Below, in pieces: positions 19,864-28,136 of a DNA stretch of 34,016 bases. The translations under genes were made by a program, and so were the position numbers. The stretch is from an uncultured Nitrososphaera sp. (GTDB lineage: Archaea; Thermoproteota; Nitrososphaeria; Nitrososphaerales; Nitrososphaeraceae). The notes beneath the pieces are model-generated. The model did not search any database, was not told the DNA's origin, and saw only the letters and a list, made by a program, of their open reading frames with translations. The stretch's first letter is position 1, and the number at the start of each line of letters is the position of its first letter. Location: positions 1 through 34,016 of the forward strand of contig NZ_CAMLDP010000011.1 in the NCBI RefSeq assembly GCF_946478925.1. The letters run 5' to 3'.

Positions 19864-20797
19864 CAAGCGCGACCTGCTCAGCATACAGGACCTGTCGGCC
19901 GCGGACATGCAGGCCATACTGAAACTGGCTGCACAACTAAAGCGGGAACAAAAGGCAGGAAAGGCCCGCCCACTGTTGCGCGGAAAAACCCTCGGCATGA
20001 TATTCCAGAAACCGTCGACGCGCACACGCGTCAGTTTTGAAGTGGGCATGAACCAGCTTGGCGGGAGCGCGATATACCTTGGAGCAACAGACATACAGCT
20101 TGCCCGGGGCGAAACGATAGAGGATACGGCAAAGACCCTTTCGCGCTATGTCGACTGCCTGATGGCACGCGTGTACGACCACGCCGACGTGCAAAAGCTC
20201 GCCAGCTCTGCTTCGATACCGGTCATCAACGGGCTGTCAGACGCATTCCATCCGTGCCAGATACTTGCCGACCTCCTGACTATTCAAGAGCACAAGAAAA
20301 AGCTAAATGGCCTGCGCGTGGCTTGGCTTGGCGACGGCGACAACGTCTGCAACGACCTCTTGCTTGCTTGCGCAAAGACCGGGATGAGCATGGCGGCTGC
20401 ATGCCCTGCAGACTATGAGCCCCCTGAAGACATCGTGAAAACCGCCATGGCAGAGGGCAAAAAGACCGGCGCCGGGATAACGATTACCGCAGACCCTGCA
20501 ACTGCCGCAAAGGACGCCGACGTCATCGTCACCGACACTTTCATCTCGATAGGCAAGGAGGGCGAGCGGGCGACCCGGGAGGCGGTGTTCCTCCCAAAGT
20601 ACCAGGTGAACGCCGGAATAATGCGGCTTGCGAAAAAGGATGCGATTTTCATGCACTGCCTGCCAGCCAAGCGCGGGCAGGAAGTAACTGCCGACGTCAT
20701 CGACGGTCCGCAGTCCGTGGTGTGGGACGAGGCGGAAAACCGGCTGCACGCGCAAAAGGCCGTCCTGTACATGCTCATGAAGAAAAAGGCCGCCTGA
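19835..20797 (+). CDS. argF: Ornithine carbamoyltransferase
   Basis: A 320-residue transcarbamoylase that makes citrulline from ornithine and carbamoyl phosphate for arginine synthesis. Carbamoyl-phosphate binding STRTR is at 61-65 and HPCQ at 139-142; HCLP is at 274-277. The ornithine loop reads DTFISIG (234-240) where most OTCs have DxxxSMG, a conservative Met-to-Ile change. Overall length is normal. The ATG at 19835 is inside the end of ftsY (29-base overlap, different frame); the first ~10 residues (MKTSKTFSNN) are polar and could be a mis-start, but no better in-frame start follows before the conserved region. Confidence 0.93.
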   Translation: MKTSKTFSNNKRDLLSIQDLSAADMQAILKLAAQLKREQKAGKARPLLRGKTLGMIFQKPSTRTRVSFEVGMNQLGGSAIYLGATDIQLARGETIEDTAKTLSRYVDCLMARVYDHADVQKLASSASIPVINGLSDAFHPCQILADLLTIQEHKKKLNGLRVAWLGDGDNVCNDLLLACAKTGMSMAAACPADYEPPEDIVKTAMAEGKKTGAGITITADPATAAKDADVIVTDTFISIGKEGERATREAVFLPKYQVNAGIMRLAKKDAIFMHCLPAKRGQEVTADVIDGPQSVVWDEAENRLHAQKAVLYMLMKKKAA

Positions 20798-20852
20798 CTT
20801 GCAGCACGATAGAGATAAATAATTAACAGCACAATTTCGTCAAGGTTTTGCT

Positions 20853-21479
20853 TTGGTACTTCTCGAAATCCTGGGGCCAATCGTTGGAGCGATAACGTCT
20901 TTCATCGCCGGCGCCGGCTACCTCGGGATATTCGGCCTTATGCTACTTGAAAGCGCGCTCATCCCAATACCGAGCGAAATCATCATGCCGTTTTCCGGCT
21001 TTCTTGTCGCAAAGGGCGAGCTGAGCGTAATCGGAGTCGTGCTCGCCGGTTCGCTTGGGAACCTCGCCGGCTCTGTCCTGACATACTACCTCGGGCTGAA
21101 GGTGGGCAGGGCGTTTGTCATAAAGTATGGCCGGTACATCCTTTTCAAGAAACACCATCTGGAGCTGACCGAGCAGTGGTTTGCCAAGTACGGCGACCGG
21201 ACGTCGTTTGTGGGCAGGCTGCTTCCTGCCATCCGGACTTATGTCTCGCTTCCCGCGGGGCTTGGGAGGACTAATTTCAAGAAATTCGTCGTCTACACTT
21301 TTGCCGGCTCGCTGATATGGAATTCGATGCTCACGTACGCCGGGATGCAGCTTGGAAGCAACTGGAAAAACATCGACCATTATTCGATATACCTCGACGT
21401 TGCGGCAGCAGTCGCCATCGCCGCGTTCGCGATATGGTTCGTTGCAAAAAGCAGAAAGGTGTCCAAGCCAGTAGAGTGA
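20853..21479 (+). CDS. DedA family membrane protein
   Basis: A 208-residue integral membrane protein starting at TTG 20853. DedA hallmarks are present: ESALIPIPSEIIMPFSGFL around 33-51, and VGRLLPAIRTYVSLPAGLG around 118-136, the re-entrant G-x-x-x-P-x-x-R-x-x-x-x-x-x-A-G motif. Hydrophobic segments lie near 10-32, 56-76, 143-163 and 181-199. DedA proteins (SNARE-associated/VTT fold) include lipid flippases for undecaprenyl phosphate and phospholipids; in an archaeon a dolichyl or ether-lipid substrate is possible but unproven. A TATA-like GATAAATAATTA precedes the start, and DUF763 begins 6 bases after the stop. Confidence 0.9.
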   Translation: MVLLEILGPIVGAITSFIAGAGYLGIFGLMLLESALIPIPSEIIMPFSGFLVAKGELSVIGVVLAGSLGNLAGSVLTYYLGLKVGRAFVIKYGRYILFKKHHLELTEQWFAKYGDRTSFVGRLLPAIRTYVSLPAGLGRTNFKKFVVYTFAGSLIWNSMLTYAGMQLGSNWKNIDHYSIYLDVAAAVAIAAFAIWFVAKSRKVSKPVE

Positions 21480-21485
21480 CGCGCT

Positions 21486-22613
21486 TTGCGCCGAACCCAG
21501 TTTATCAACCTGCCCCTGCACACCGGCCACCCACCGGCATACCTTATGCGCCGGATGACAAGACTGTCGCACGCAATGGCAAAGGTGATTGTCGATTCCT
21601 ACGGCCAGCAAGAGTTCCTGCGCCGGCTCTCCGATCCGCTCTGGTTCCAGGCATTTGGCTGCGTCCTCGGCTTTGACTGGCATTCTTCCGGCGTGACCAC
21701 TGTCGTAACGGGCGTGCTAAAGCAGTCGCTTTCGCCCGACGTGCACGGCATCGCCATTGCAGGCGGCAAGGGTCGAAAAGCGACCTCTGCCATGTCAGAC
21801 ATTCCAAAACTTGCCGGGAATTTCGGCCTATCTTCCTCGAAAACCGAGTCGCTGTTGTACGCAAGCAAAATGTCTGCCAAGGTGGACAGCGCGGCGGTGC
21901 AGGACGGCTACTCGCTCTACCATCATGCAATACTGTTTGACGAGCGGGGCGACTGGGCGGTGGTGCAGCAGGGCATGAACGCAGAGAACAGGATGGCCCG
22001 GCGCTACCATTGGGTCTCTGACAATTTGCGAGGATTTGTACAGGAGCCGCACGCCGGCATCATCTGCGAGCAAAAAGAAACAAGGGCTCTTGACATGACT
22101 TCTACAGGGTCGCAGGAAAGCCAGAAGGTCTCGCTCGATCTTGTGCGCGGCGACATGAACAACCTGAAATCGTCGATATACAAGCTGACTGCAGAAAACA
22201 CGCTTGACCAGTGGCTCTTGGGAGGAGAAACCGTAAAGAACATGTCAGGCTACGAGATGCCCCGCCGGCTAGACTGGGATCTTTTCAAGAGGATATACGA
22301 GATCCAGCCGAAAAACTATGAAGAGCTCCTGTCGATGCAGGGGGTAGGCGCCGCGACCGTGAGGGCCCTTGCGCTCGTGTCGGAGCTCATCCACGGCACG
22401 CCGGCGTCGTGGCAGGACCCCGTGAAATACAGCTTTGCCCACGGAGGCAAGGACGGCGTGCCTCACCCAGTCGCGCGCAAGGTGTACGACCAGTCGATAA
22501 AGTACCTGGAAGGCGCAATTGACGGCGCACAGCTGGAGCGGGAGGAGCGCGCAGACGCGCTGATAAAGCTGGCGAAATTCTCAGAGACCCTGTTTCCTTC
22601 TCTACAAAGTTAA
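21486..22613 (+). CDS. DUF763 family protein
   Basis: A 375-residue protein from TTG 21486, matching DUF763 throughout. It has MRRTQFINLPLHTGHPPAYL at the start, GCVLGFDWHSSGVTTVVTGV, LYHHAILFDERGDWAVVQQG, AENRMARRYHWVSD and a C-terminal helix-hairpin-helix (LLSMQGVGAATVRALALVSE at about 280-300). The helix-hairpin-helix suggests binding of DNA backbone; the conserved His/Trp pairs may form an active site. Its function is not established. It starts only 6 bases after the dedA stop, so both share a message, which gives no functional clue. Confidence 0.85.
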   Translation: MRRTQFINLPLHTGHPPAYLMRRMTRLSHAMAKVIVDSYGQQEFLRRLSDPLWFQAFGCVLGFDWHSSGVTTVVTGVLKQSLSPDVHGIAIAGGKGRKATSAMSDIPKLAGNFGLSSSKTESLLYASKMSAKVDSAAVQDGYSLYHHAILFDERGDWAVVQQGMNAENRMARRYHWVSDNLRGFVQEPHAGIICEQKETRALDMTSTGSQESQKVSLDLVRGDMNNLKSSIYKLTAENTLDQWLLGGETVKNMSGYEMPRRLDWDLFKRIYEIQPKNYEELLSMQGVGAATVRALALVSELIHGTPASWQDPVKYSFAHGGKDGVPHPVARKVYDQSIKYLEGAIDGAQLEREERADALIKLAKFSETLFPSLQS

Positions 22614-22652
22614 AAATAATATAGCGCCTTTACAAAAAACCTGCGTATACAT

Positions 22653-22961
22653 ATGGCTAAAGTTGTTGTCGGCAAAGCAGCAGAGATAGGCCTTGGTCAG
22701 ATGACGCACGTGACGGCTGGCGGGAAGGAGGTGCTTGTGGCAAACATTGGAGGCAAGTTCTACGCTGCGGGAAACACCTGCAACCACGCCGGGGCAGAGC
22801 TCCACGAAGGGACTCTCAACGGAAAAGAACTGACCTGCCCGTGGCACGGGGCAAAGTGGGACCTTACCACAGGCGAGATGACGTGGTTCCCGCAAAAGCT
22901 CAAGCCGATAGGCTCGTACAAGGTGTCGGTGGAAAACGGCACCGTCTACGTCGAAGTCTAG
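22653..22961 (+). CDS. Rieske [2Fe-2S] ferredoxin
   Basis: A 102-residue soluble Rieske protein. Iron-sulfur ligands are C43 and H45 (CNHAGAEL) and C62 and H65 (CPWHGAKW), bracketing the [2Fe-2S] cluster. No membrane helix is present, so it resembles the ferredoxin components of ring-hydroxylating dioxygenases or the NirD-like group instead of the bc1 type. It would carry single electrons in the cytoplasm; its partner oxygenase or reductase is not adjacent. TATA-like ATAATATAG (22616-22624) is 29-37 bases upstream. Its TAG stop overlaps the oppositely oriented stop of the next gene in the sequence CTAG. Confidence 0.93.
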   Translation: MAKVVVGKAAEIGLGQMTHVTAGGKEVLVANIGGKFYAAGNTCNHAGAELHEGTLNGKELTCPWHGAKWDLTTGEMTWFPQKLKPIGSYKVSVENGTVYVEV

Positions 22962-23263
22962 GCAAGCCTCTTTTTCACGGATCTGACCTTGGCCTCAAGG
23001 CTCTGGTCCTTGTCGAGCCTCTCATCAATCCTCACCGACGAGATTACCCTCGCTGCGCCGGCTTTTTTTACCGCGGCGTGCGCCGCCTTTACGGCCGCAA
23101 GCGCCGCGGAAATGTCCTCCGCTTCCATCTGGGTGCCAAGTGCCGTGAGAGTCGCCCTGACGCCCTTTGTCTTTTTTATTGCGTCAAACGCAAGCGCGAC
23201 TTCCTTTCCCATACTGGTCCGGCCCGTTATCGGTATCACGCTTATCTCTGCGTGCACTGCCAT
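22958..23263 (-). CDS. MTH1187-family (DUF77) thiamine-binding-like protein
   Basis: A 101-residue protein from ATG 23263. It has MAVHAEISVIPITGRTSMGK, then VALAFDAIKKTKGVRATLTA and LGTQMEAEDISAALAAVKAA, closing with VRIDERLDKDQSLEAKV. This matches the MTH1187/YkoF-like family, a tetrameric ferredoxin-like fold of which some members bind thiamine or its hydroxymethylpyrimidine moiety. The conserved GTxME segment lines the pocket. A frame extending far upstream is open, but the TATA-like GTGTTTTAG (23287-23295, minus strand) fixes the start at 23263. It converges with the Rieske gene, with overlapping stop codons. Confidence 0.87.
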   Translation of the reverse strand: MAVHAEISVIPITGRTSMGKEVALAFDAIKKTKGVRATLTALGTQMEAEDISAALAAVKAAHAAVKKAGAARVISSVRIDERLDKDQSLEAKVRSVKKRLA

Positions 23264-23328
23264 GCAGGTGAAAGCGCCCGGCCGGGCTAAAACACTTACT
23301 ACTACTTTTCCTTCTTCTAGCCGCTTGT

Positions 23329-23346
23329 CTTCTTCTTCTTCTTCTT
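23329..23346 (+). repeat. (CTT)6 microsatellite
   Basis: Six CTT triplets in the upstream region of the DUF77 gene, outside its coding start. It probably reflects slippage and has no evident function. Confidence 0.6.
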
Positions 23347-23417
23347 TATGACAAAGTTCTTGAGGAAGAACCATCTTGACCGTGTTAAACGCCGACCAAA
23401 GGACAGTTTTCCGTGGC

Positions 23418-23425
23418 TTTTTATT
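23418..23425 (+). promoter_or_regulatory. TATA box of methyltransferase gene
   Basis: TTTTATTA is 25-32 bases before the TTG at 23450, consistent with a leaderless start there. Confidence 0.5.
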
Positions 23426-23449
23426 ATCCGGCCTCCAGATCCGCTGTAG

Positions 23450-24265
23450 TTGAACATAGCCGAGTTCATGTCGACGCTTCCCCAAAACGTTGTGAAAGGA
23501 GAGACAGTTGCCCTGCCGGATCACGCGATAGAGCAAATGTTCAAGCTGGCCGGCCTGAAAAAAAGCGACACCTTTTTCCACTTGGGATGCGGCCAGGGCG
23601 AGGCAGTAGCGCTTGCGGCAAAACTCGGCGTCAAAAAGGCGGTAGGGATAGAGATAGACGAAAAGGTGGCCGCAAGAGCACGGCGCAAGACGGCCCGGCT
23701 GAAAAACGCCGAGATTCTGACAGGCGATATACGCGACGCGGACATCTCTTCTGCCACCGCAGTCCTGTTCTGGTTTAGCGACCCCGGGGTAGTAGACGCC
23801 ATGGTCAAGAAATTCCGAAAAGAATTGAAGGACGGCGCCCGCGTAATAACGATATGGTCCCCGCCGGGGATGATGCTCCCGCAAAATGTGGACTTTCCGT
23901 TCTTTGTGTGCAAAAAGCCGTTCAAGTACGCGACGTCCGTCCGGCAGCAGATAAGGGCAGTGTATGGCAACAAGTGCATCGACTTTACCGCCGCCTGGCT
24001 TCTTGCAGAGCGCTACATCGACGCGCTGGGGGTCGTGCCGGGAGAATACCGGCGCTTTGTGAACATGCTGCAGAGCATGGTGATATGGATAAACGCGTGG
24101 AACATGGGTGTCACGTGCGAGGACGGCGTGCCTCCGCCCGTCGACTCGTACCTTGGCATCCTGCGCGAATTTTTCGGAATAGACATGAAGGATCTTTTCA
24201 CGCGCGACCCAAAGAGCGAAAGCATGGCTATTCCTGATGGCGACGACAAGATGGGCTGCTGCTAA
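23450..24265 (+). CDS. Class I SAM-dependent methyltransferase
   Basis: A 271-residue protein from TTG 23450. The SAM-binding core is at about 30-130: motif I FFHLGCGQGEAVALAAKLG, the acidic end of strand 2 GIEIDE, the region ILTGDIRDADIS and motif IV-like AVLFWFSDP. The C-terminal half (~135-270) is helical with a Tyr/Trp-rich middle (YIDALGVVPGEYRRFVNML), and ends with DDKMGCC. The substrate is unknown; the general plan is like Dot1-type/tRNA or small-molecule methyltransferases, but no specific motif decides. The two terminal cysteines are odd. No operon partner is evident. Confidence 0.85.
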   Translation: MNIAEFMSTLPQNVVKGETVALPDHAIEQMFKLAGLKKSDTFFHLGCGQGEAVALAAKLGVKKAVGIEIDEKVAARARRKTARLKNAEILTGDIRDADISSATAVLFWFSDPGVVDAMVKKFRKELKDGARVITIWSPPGMMLPQNVDFPFFVCKKPFKYATSVRQQIRAVYGNKCIDFTAAWLLAERYIDALGVVPGEYRRFVNMLQSMVIWINAWNMGVTCEDGVPPPVDSYLGILREFFGIDMKDLFTRDPKSESMAIPDGDDKMGCC

Positions 24266-24298
24266 CAAGGTTATTACCTTCTCTCTGCAAATTACCTC

Positions 24299-24667
24299 AT
24301 GCGGCCACGTCCCGAGTTTGACCCAGACAGGATAGCCCTCCACATCGCTTGCATCGACTATGACAGGGCAAGCCTGCTCGTGTCCGACCTGCTTGAAAAC
24401 ATGGCTCGGATGGTCGGAGTCGAACCCCGCCTGGAGAAAGGACCGGCAGAGCAGGCCTTTGGCTGGACGTTTTATACGCTTTCTGTAGACAAGGCGGTAG
24501 CCACGCGGTTCTCTGGCCTGCCGGACTGCGACATTCTGCGGTCCAAGGGGGCGACCTTTGACCAAAAGTTTGCCTCCTGGCTAAACTCCCAGCTTGCTGC
24601 CAGGATGCGGGGCGTCCAGGTGCGCCTGCTTTCAGACCTAGAGTCGTCGCAGTTTGGATTCTTTTAA
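24299..24667 (+). CDS. Hypothetical protein (122 aa)
   Basis: An unrecognised 122-residue soluble protein from ATG 24299. It begins RPRPEFDPDRIALHIACID, then a helix (ASLLVSDLLENMARMVGV), a strand-rich part (AFGWTFYTLSVDKAVATRF), and a C-terminal helix (ASWLNSQLAARMRGVQVRLL). Only two cysteines (residues 18 and 77) occur. TATA-like TTATTA at 24271-24276 is ~25 bases upstream, so a leaderless message is likely. Codon use is typical of the window. It precedes a second small unknown gene with its own TATA box. Confidence 0.7.
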   Translation: MRPRPEFDPDRIALHIACIDYDRASLLVSDLLENMARMVGVEPRLEKGPAEQAFGWTFYTLSVDKAVATRFSGLPDCDILRSKGATFDQKFASWLNSQLAARMRGVQVRLLSDLESSQFGFF

Positions 24668-24694
24668 TAACGAGCCCTGCCGTATTGCCTCATC

Positions 24695-24961
24695 GTGGAC
24701 TTGCGGGTGAAAAAGGCAGTCATGGCCAAGATAGACGAGGCCATAGCAAGCGCCGGCGAAGTGTACGAGATCCAGAAAAGCCTTGGCATTGCAGCCGGGA
24801 GCGACTTTGCCTTTGGCATAGCGATTGGCCGCATCTACAACTCGTTTCATTACCAGACCCGGCGCATCCTCGGGCGCAACGCGACGGACGCCGAGTTTTC
24901 CGAGTTCCTCTCGCTTTTGTCCAGCCGCACGCCAGAGGTCCGCCGCGCATTTTCGAGGTAG
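24695..24961 (+). CDS. Hypothetical helical protein (88 aa)
   Basis: An unrecognised 88-residue protein from GTG 24695. It is almost all helix: an N-terminal helix (VKKAVMAKIDEAIASAGEVYE), a glycine break (GIAAGSDF), a helix with basic and aromatic residues (AFGIAIGRIYNSFHYQTRRI), and a C-terminal helix (DAEFSEFLSLLSSRTPEV) ending RRAFSR. TATA-like TTTTAATA (24662-24669) is 26-33 bases upstream. It lies just after the 122-residue unknown gene. No Cys or obvious catalytic residues. Confidence 0.65.
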   Translation: MDLRVKKAVMAKIDEAIASAGEVYEIQKSLGIAAGSDFAFGIAIGRIYNSFHYQTRRILGRNATDAEFSEFLSLLSSRTPEVRRAFSR

Positions 24962-25055
24962 CAAAGCGCTATAGCTGCGCCCGCCCATGCAAAACGCCCG
25001 TATGAGCTCCCCTCCGCAGCTTGCAGTAAAAACGAGCGTAGAAATCTTCTAAATC

Positions 25056-25063
25056 TTTTTAAG
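25056..25063 (+). promoter_or_regulatory. TATA box of the 48-aa gene
   Basis: TTTTTAAG is 26-33 bases before the TTG at 25089, the strongest evidence that the short frame is expressed. Confidence 0.45.
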
Positions 25064-25088
25064 CTACCAGCTTCCCCTCACACAAAGC

Positions 25089-25235
25089 TTGGCTCTAGAC
25101 GTGTCATCGGGGGAGGACATGGTGCTCTTGACGCCGGATGAGATAAACAGGTTCATACTGAATCTCAAGGTGCGCTACGGCGGTCAGGTACAGCAACCGC
25201 AAAAGAAAAAGCCTGTAAAAGCCGTGCGCATGTAG
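25089..25235 (+). CDS. Small hypothetical protein upstream of pckA (48 aa)
   Basis: A 48-residue frame starting with TTG ([20 protein letters not shown]) and ending in a basic tail ([11 protein letters not shown]). A TATA box lies 26-33 bases upstream. The middle ([20 protein letters not shown]) would form one amphipathic helix. The codon pattern is like that of real genes here. It could be a small nucleic-acid-binding or adaptor peptide; nothing is known. It precedes ATP-PEPCK by 125 bases, but PEPCK has its own promoter. Confidence 0.5.
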   Translation: MALDVSSGEDMVLLTPDEINRFILNLKVRYGGQVQQPQKKKPVKAVRM

Positions 25236-25322
25236 AAAAACAGCGTGTGTGCGTGTACAGTAAACAAAACCGGAAGATAGTGACCTGTTATAGTCATTCT
25301 TCGACGCGCATTTGCCTAGCTA

Positions 25323-25330
25323 GATTATAT
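25323..25330 (+). promoter_or_regulatory. TATA box of pckA
   Basis: GATTATAT is 31-38 bases before ATG 25361, so the open extension upstream to 25247 is not part of the protein. Confidence 0.5.
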
Positions 25331-25360
25331 GGTTCCGGGCAACCCAAAGATTATAACCTC

Positions 25361-26935
25361 ATGATGATAGAACTCGCAACGTTGGATATCAAACTTGTCA
25401 ATGCCCACATGAACCTGCCTGTGCCGGCTCTGGTAGAGATGATACTTCAATCCAAGGAGGGAGTGCTCTCGTCGACGGGCGCGCTCTCTGTCAGGACAGG
25501 CAAGTTCACAGGCCGGTCGCCGGACGACAAGTTCATAGTCGACGACGACGTCACGCACGGCTCCGTCGACTGGGGCAAGGTCAACCGGCCAATATCCGAG
25601 GAGAACTTTGACAGGATATACCGCAGGATGAAAAAGCACATCGAGGACAAGGAGCTGTTCGTGTTTGACGGCTACGTCGGGGCCGACCCCGAGAACCGCC
25701 TCCCAATCAGAATCATAAACAACCGCGCGTGGCACAACCTTTTTGCCAGGCAGATTTTCATCCGGCCCGACCACAATGAGCTGGATAAAAAAGGCTTTGA
25801 GCCCGAGTTCACCCTCATTTCCGCCGACGACTTTGCCGCAATCCCGACAAGCGAGGGCACCCGGACAGAGACTTTTATCATAATCAACTTCAAGCGCAAA
25901 CTGGTCCTGATAGGCTCGACCTCGTACGCAGGCGAGATAAAAAAGGCCATGTTCTCGATAATGAACTTTCTGCTTCCAAGAAAGGGCGTCTTTCCGATGC
26001 ACTGCTCTGCAAACGTGGGCAAGGGAGGCGACGTCGCCCTGTTCTTTGGGCTTTCCGGCACCGGCAAGACCACGCTTTCGGCAGACCCTGAGCGCAGGCT
26101 GGTGGGCGACGACGAGCATGGCTGGTCGGACAATGGCATCTTTAACTTCGAGGGAGGATGCTACGCCAAGTGCATCAACCTGAATAAGGAGCACGAGCCG
26201 CAGATCTGGAACGCGATAAAATTCGGCTCGCTGATGGAAAACGTCGTCATAGCAGACGGCATCCGGGAGCCGGACTTTGCTGACGGCAGCCTGACAGAGA
26301 ACACGCGCGTAGTCTACCCGCTTGACTTTATTGACGGCGCGATAATCCCGAGCGTCGCCGGCCACCCGAAGGTCATAATATTCCTGACAGCGGACGCGTT
26401 TGGTGTCATGCCGCCGATTGCGAAACTGACAAAGGAAGGGGCGATGTACCACTTTATGTCCGGCTATACGAGCAAGCTTGCCGGGACAGAGCGCGGCATA
26501 ACAGAGCCAAAGGAAACGTTTTCGCAGTGCTTTGGCGGGCCGTTCATGCCCCTGCACGCCCAGCAATACGCCAAACTGCTTGGAAAGAAAATGGACGAGC
26601 ACGGTACACGCGTTTATTTGATAAACACGGGATGGACCGGTGGACCATACGGGATAGGCAAGCGCATGAACCTTTCGTACACACGCGCCATGGTAACTGC
26701 GGCGCTTTCGGGCGAGATTGAAAAGTCGCCGGCAAAGCACCACGAAATATTTAACCTCGACATGCCCACGTCGTGTCCCGGCGTGCCTGCGGAAGTGCTT
26801 GACCCGCGCAACACTTGGCATGACAAGGACAGGTACGACGCCGCGGCAAAGAGGCTGGCGGCATTGTTTGCCAAGAACTTTGAGAAATTCGGCAGCGTGT
26901 CAAAAGAGATAACAAGCGCCGGCCCAAAGCCCTAG
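25361..26935 (+). CDS. pckA: Phosphoenolpyruvate carboxykinase (ATP)
   Basis: A 524-residue ATP-type PEPCK starting at tandem ATG codons. It converts oxaloacetate and ATP to PEP, CO2 and ADP, the entry to gluconeogenesis after the 3-hydroxypropionate/4-hydroxybutyrate cycle in this group. Markers are [11 protein letters not shown] near 50, the kinase-1a P-loop [11 protein letters not shown] near 230-240, and kinase-2 [21 protein letters not shown]. Metal/substrate residues occur around [10 protein letters not shown], and the adenine loop lies near TGWTGGPYG. Most other archaea use the GTP type. The start is fixed by the TATA box at 25323-25330. Confidence 0.96.
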   Translation: MMIELATLDIKLVNAHMNLPVPALVEMILQSKEGVLSSTGALSVRTGKFTGRSPDDKFIVDDDVTHGSVDWGKVNRPISEENFDRIYRRMKKHIEDKELFVFDGYVGADPENRLPIRIINNRAWHNLFARQIFIRPDHNELDKKGFEPEFTLISADDFAAIPTSEGTRTETFIIINFKRKLVLIGSTSYAGEIKKAMFSIMNFLLPRKGVFPMHCSANVGKGGDVALFFGLSGTGKTTLSADPERRLVGDDEHGWSDNGIFNFEGGCYAKCINLNKEHEPQIWNAIKFGSLMENVVIADGIREPDFADGSLTENTRVVYPLDFIDGAIIPSVAGHPKVIIFLTADAFGVMPPIAKLTKEGAMYHFMSGYTSKLAGTERGITEPKETFSQCFGGPFMPLHAQQYAKLLGKKMDEHGTRVYLINTGWTGGPYGIGKRMNLSYTRAMVTAALSGEIEKSPAKHHEIFNLDMPTSCPGVPAEVLDPRNTWHDKDRYDAAAKRLAALFAKNFEKFGSVSKEITSAGPKP

Positions 26936-27164
26936 CGTGTCATCGTTTGGCAGGGATTAGGCCTAATATGGCAACAGCCTTTGCTCTTGTCGAATAGCCA
27001 GAAGCGTCGGAGGGCTCGTCTCTATAGCTGTAGATATGCTCCCGCCTAATGTCCGCTTTTAGAAACTACTTGAAATACTGCTCCGTATTCAAACAATACT
27101 GCCGTCTGGATTGCCCCTTCATCAACTAAATTAATCTCCTTACACAACCCCCTCATGGTCATTA

Positions 27165-28124
27165 TTGAACAGGAATGAGGCGAATCAGGAAAAAGCTTCC
27201 GGAATACTCCAAACGAGGACCCCAGCAACGGGTGCATGGGAAAAAAACGTCAAGCAGCAACTTTTGCTCTTTTTGCACTATGTCAAAGCCCGGTCCAACG
27301 TCTACATCTTTGCCTTTGCGACGTTTATCTCGTTCCTGATAGGCTCAAACGGGAATTACGACGTGTTCGTCGCGCTGCGCGCGGCAGCCGCCTGCTACTT
27401 TCTGGCACTTGCCACGTACATCTACAACGACGCTACCGACTTTAAGGTTGACAGGATAAACAAAACCAAGAGGCCATCAGTCACTGGAAAGGCTTCGAGG
27501 AAGCAACTCGCCGGTTTGGTTTCGGTCTTGTTCGGTTCGTCGCTGGCCCTTGCAGCCTCTATAAACACTCAAACACTGCTCATAGCGTCGCTGTGCATCG
27601 CCCTTGGCGTGACATATTCGCACCCCCGGTTCAACCTGAAAGAAAAGTTCCCGCTGAAAACAGTGACCACCGCGGCAGGCGCGGCGCTTTCCTCGCTTCT
27701 GGGCGGGACTGCAGTTGCAAACATCTCGTTTCCCGTGGCCTATGCGGCGCTCTCGTTTTTCCTCTTTTTTTTCGTGCTGGGGCCTCTTGGCGACATTGGC
27801 GACCTCAAGGGCGACAGGGTCTCCGGGCGGAGGACCTTTCCAATCGTGCTGGGTACGAGGACGACGCTGATTATCATGTTTTCCGTGCCTGTCATCCTGT
27901 TTCTGCTGCTAATAGTCGCGCATCAATCCTACCAGATAGTGGCTTTTCAGAACGGCTCGTTTGGGGTGTACATGATAGCTGGCACGTGCCTTGCCGCCAC
28001 GGCTCTTATTGTCAAGACAAGCAGAAAGATGGAAGATGCCGGGTGGATAAGAGGTCGAGCAAGGCCAGCCATGCGGCTGCTTCATGCTGCACTGCAGATC
28101 TCGACCCTGATTGCGTTCCTGTAA
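27165..28124 (+). CDS. UbiA family prenyltransferase
   Basis: A 319-residue integral membrane enzyme from TTG 27165. The first Asp motif NDATDFKVD is at 88-96 (followed by RINKTKRP) and the second DIGDLKGD at 210-217. These bind Mg and the polyprenyl diphosphate. About eight hydrophobic helices follow the usual UbiA pattern. Family members transfer prenyl groups to quinones, hemes or, in archaea, glycerol-phosphate lipids (DGGGP synthase). Here the acceptor is not decided by sequence. The ~30-residue N-terminus before the first helix is polar. TATA-like TAAATTAA (27127-27134) lies upstream. It converges with a regulator gene, stops 12 bases apart. Confidence 0.9.
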   Translation: MNRNEANQEKASGILQTRTPATGAWEKNVKQQLLLFLHYVKARSNVYIFAFATFISFLIGSNGNYDVFVALRAAAACYFLALATYIYNDATDFKVDRINKTKRPSVTGKASRKQLAGLVSVLFGSSLALAASINTQTLLIASLCIALGVTYSHPRFNLKEKFPLKTVTTAAGAALSSLLGGTAVANISFPVAYAALSFFLFFFVLGPLGDIGDLKGDRVSGRRTFPIVLGTRTTLIIMFSVPVILFLLLIVAHQSYQIVAFQNGSFGVYMIAGTCLAATALIVKTSRKMEDAGWIRGRARPAMRLLHAALQISTLIAFL

Positions 28125-28136
28125 AAAACCAGTTAA

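Noticed and set aside
22958..24565. 535-residue minus-strand open frame across the methyltransferase gene
   Set aside because: Only the last 101 residues (start 23263) match a family; the rest is antisense to the methyltransferase, lacks its own promoter and has shadow-frame composition.
25325..26821. 498-residue minus-strand open frame inside pckA
   Set aside because: It is the antisense shadow of a highly conserved, GC-rich PEPCK gene; no motif of its own.
26936..27164. 229-base gap before the UbiA gene examined for an RNA gene or riboswitch
   Set aside because: No strong hairpins, tRNA or conserved element could be recognised; only a TATA-like TAAATTAA at 27127-27134.
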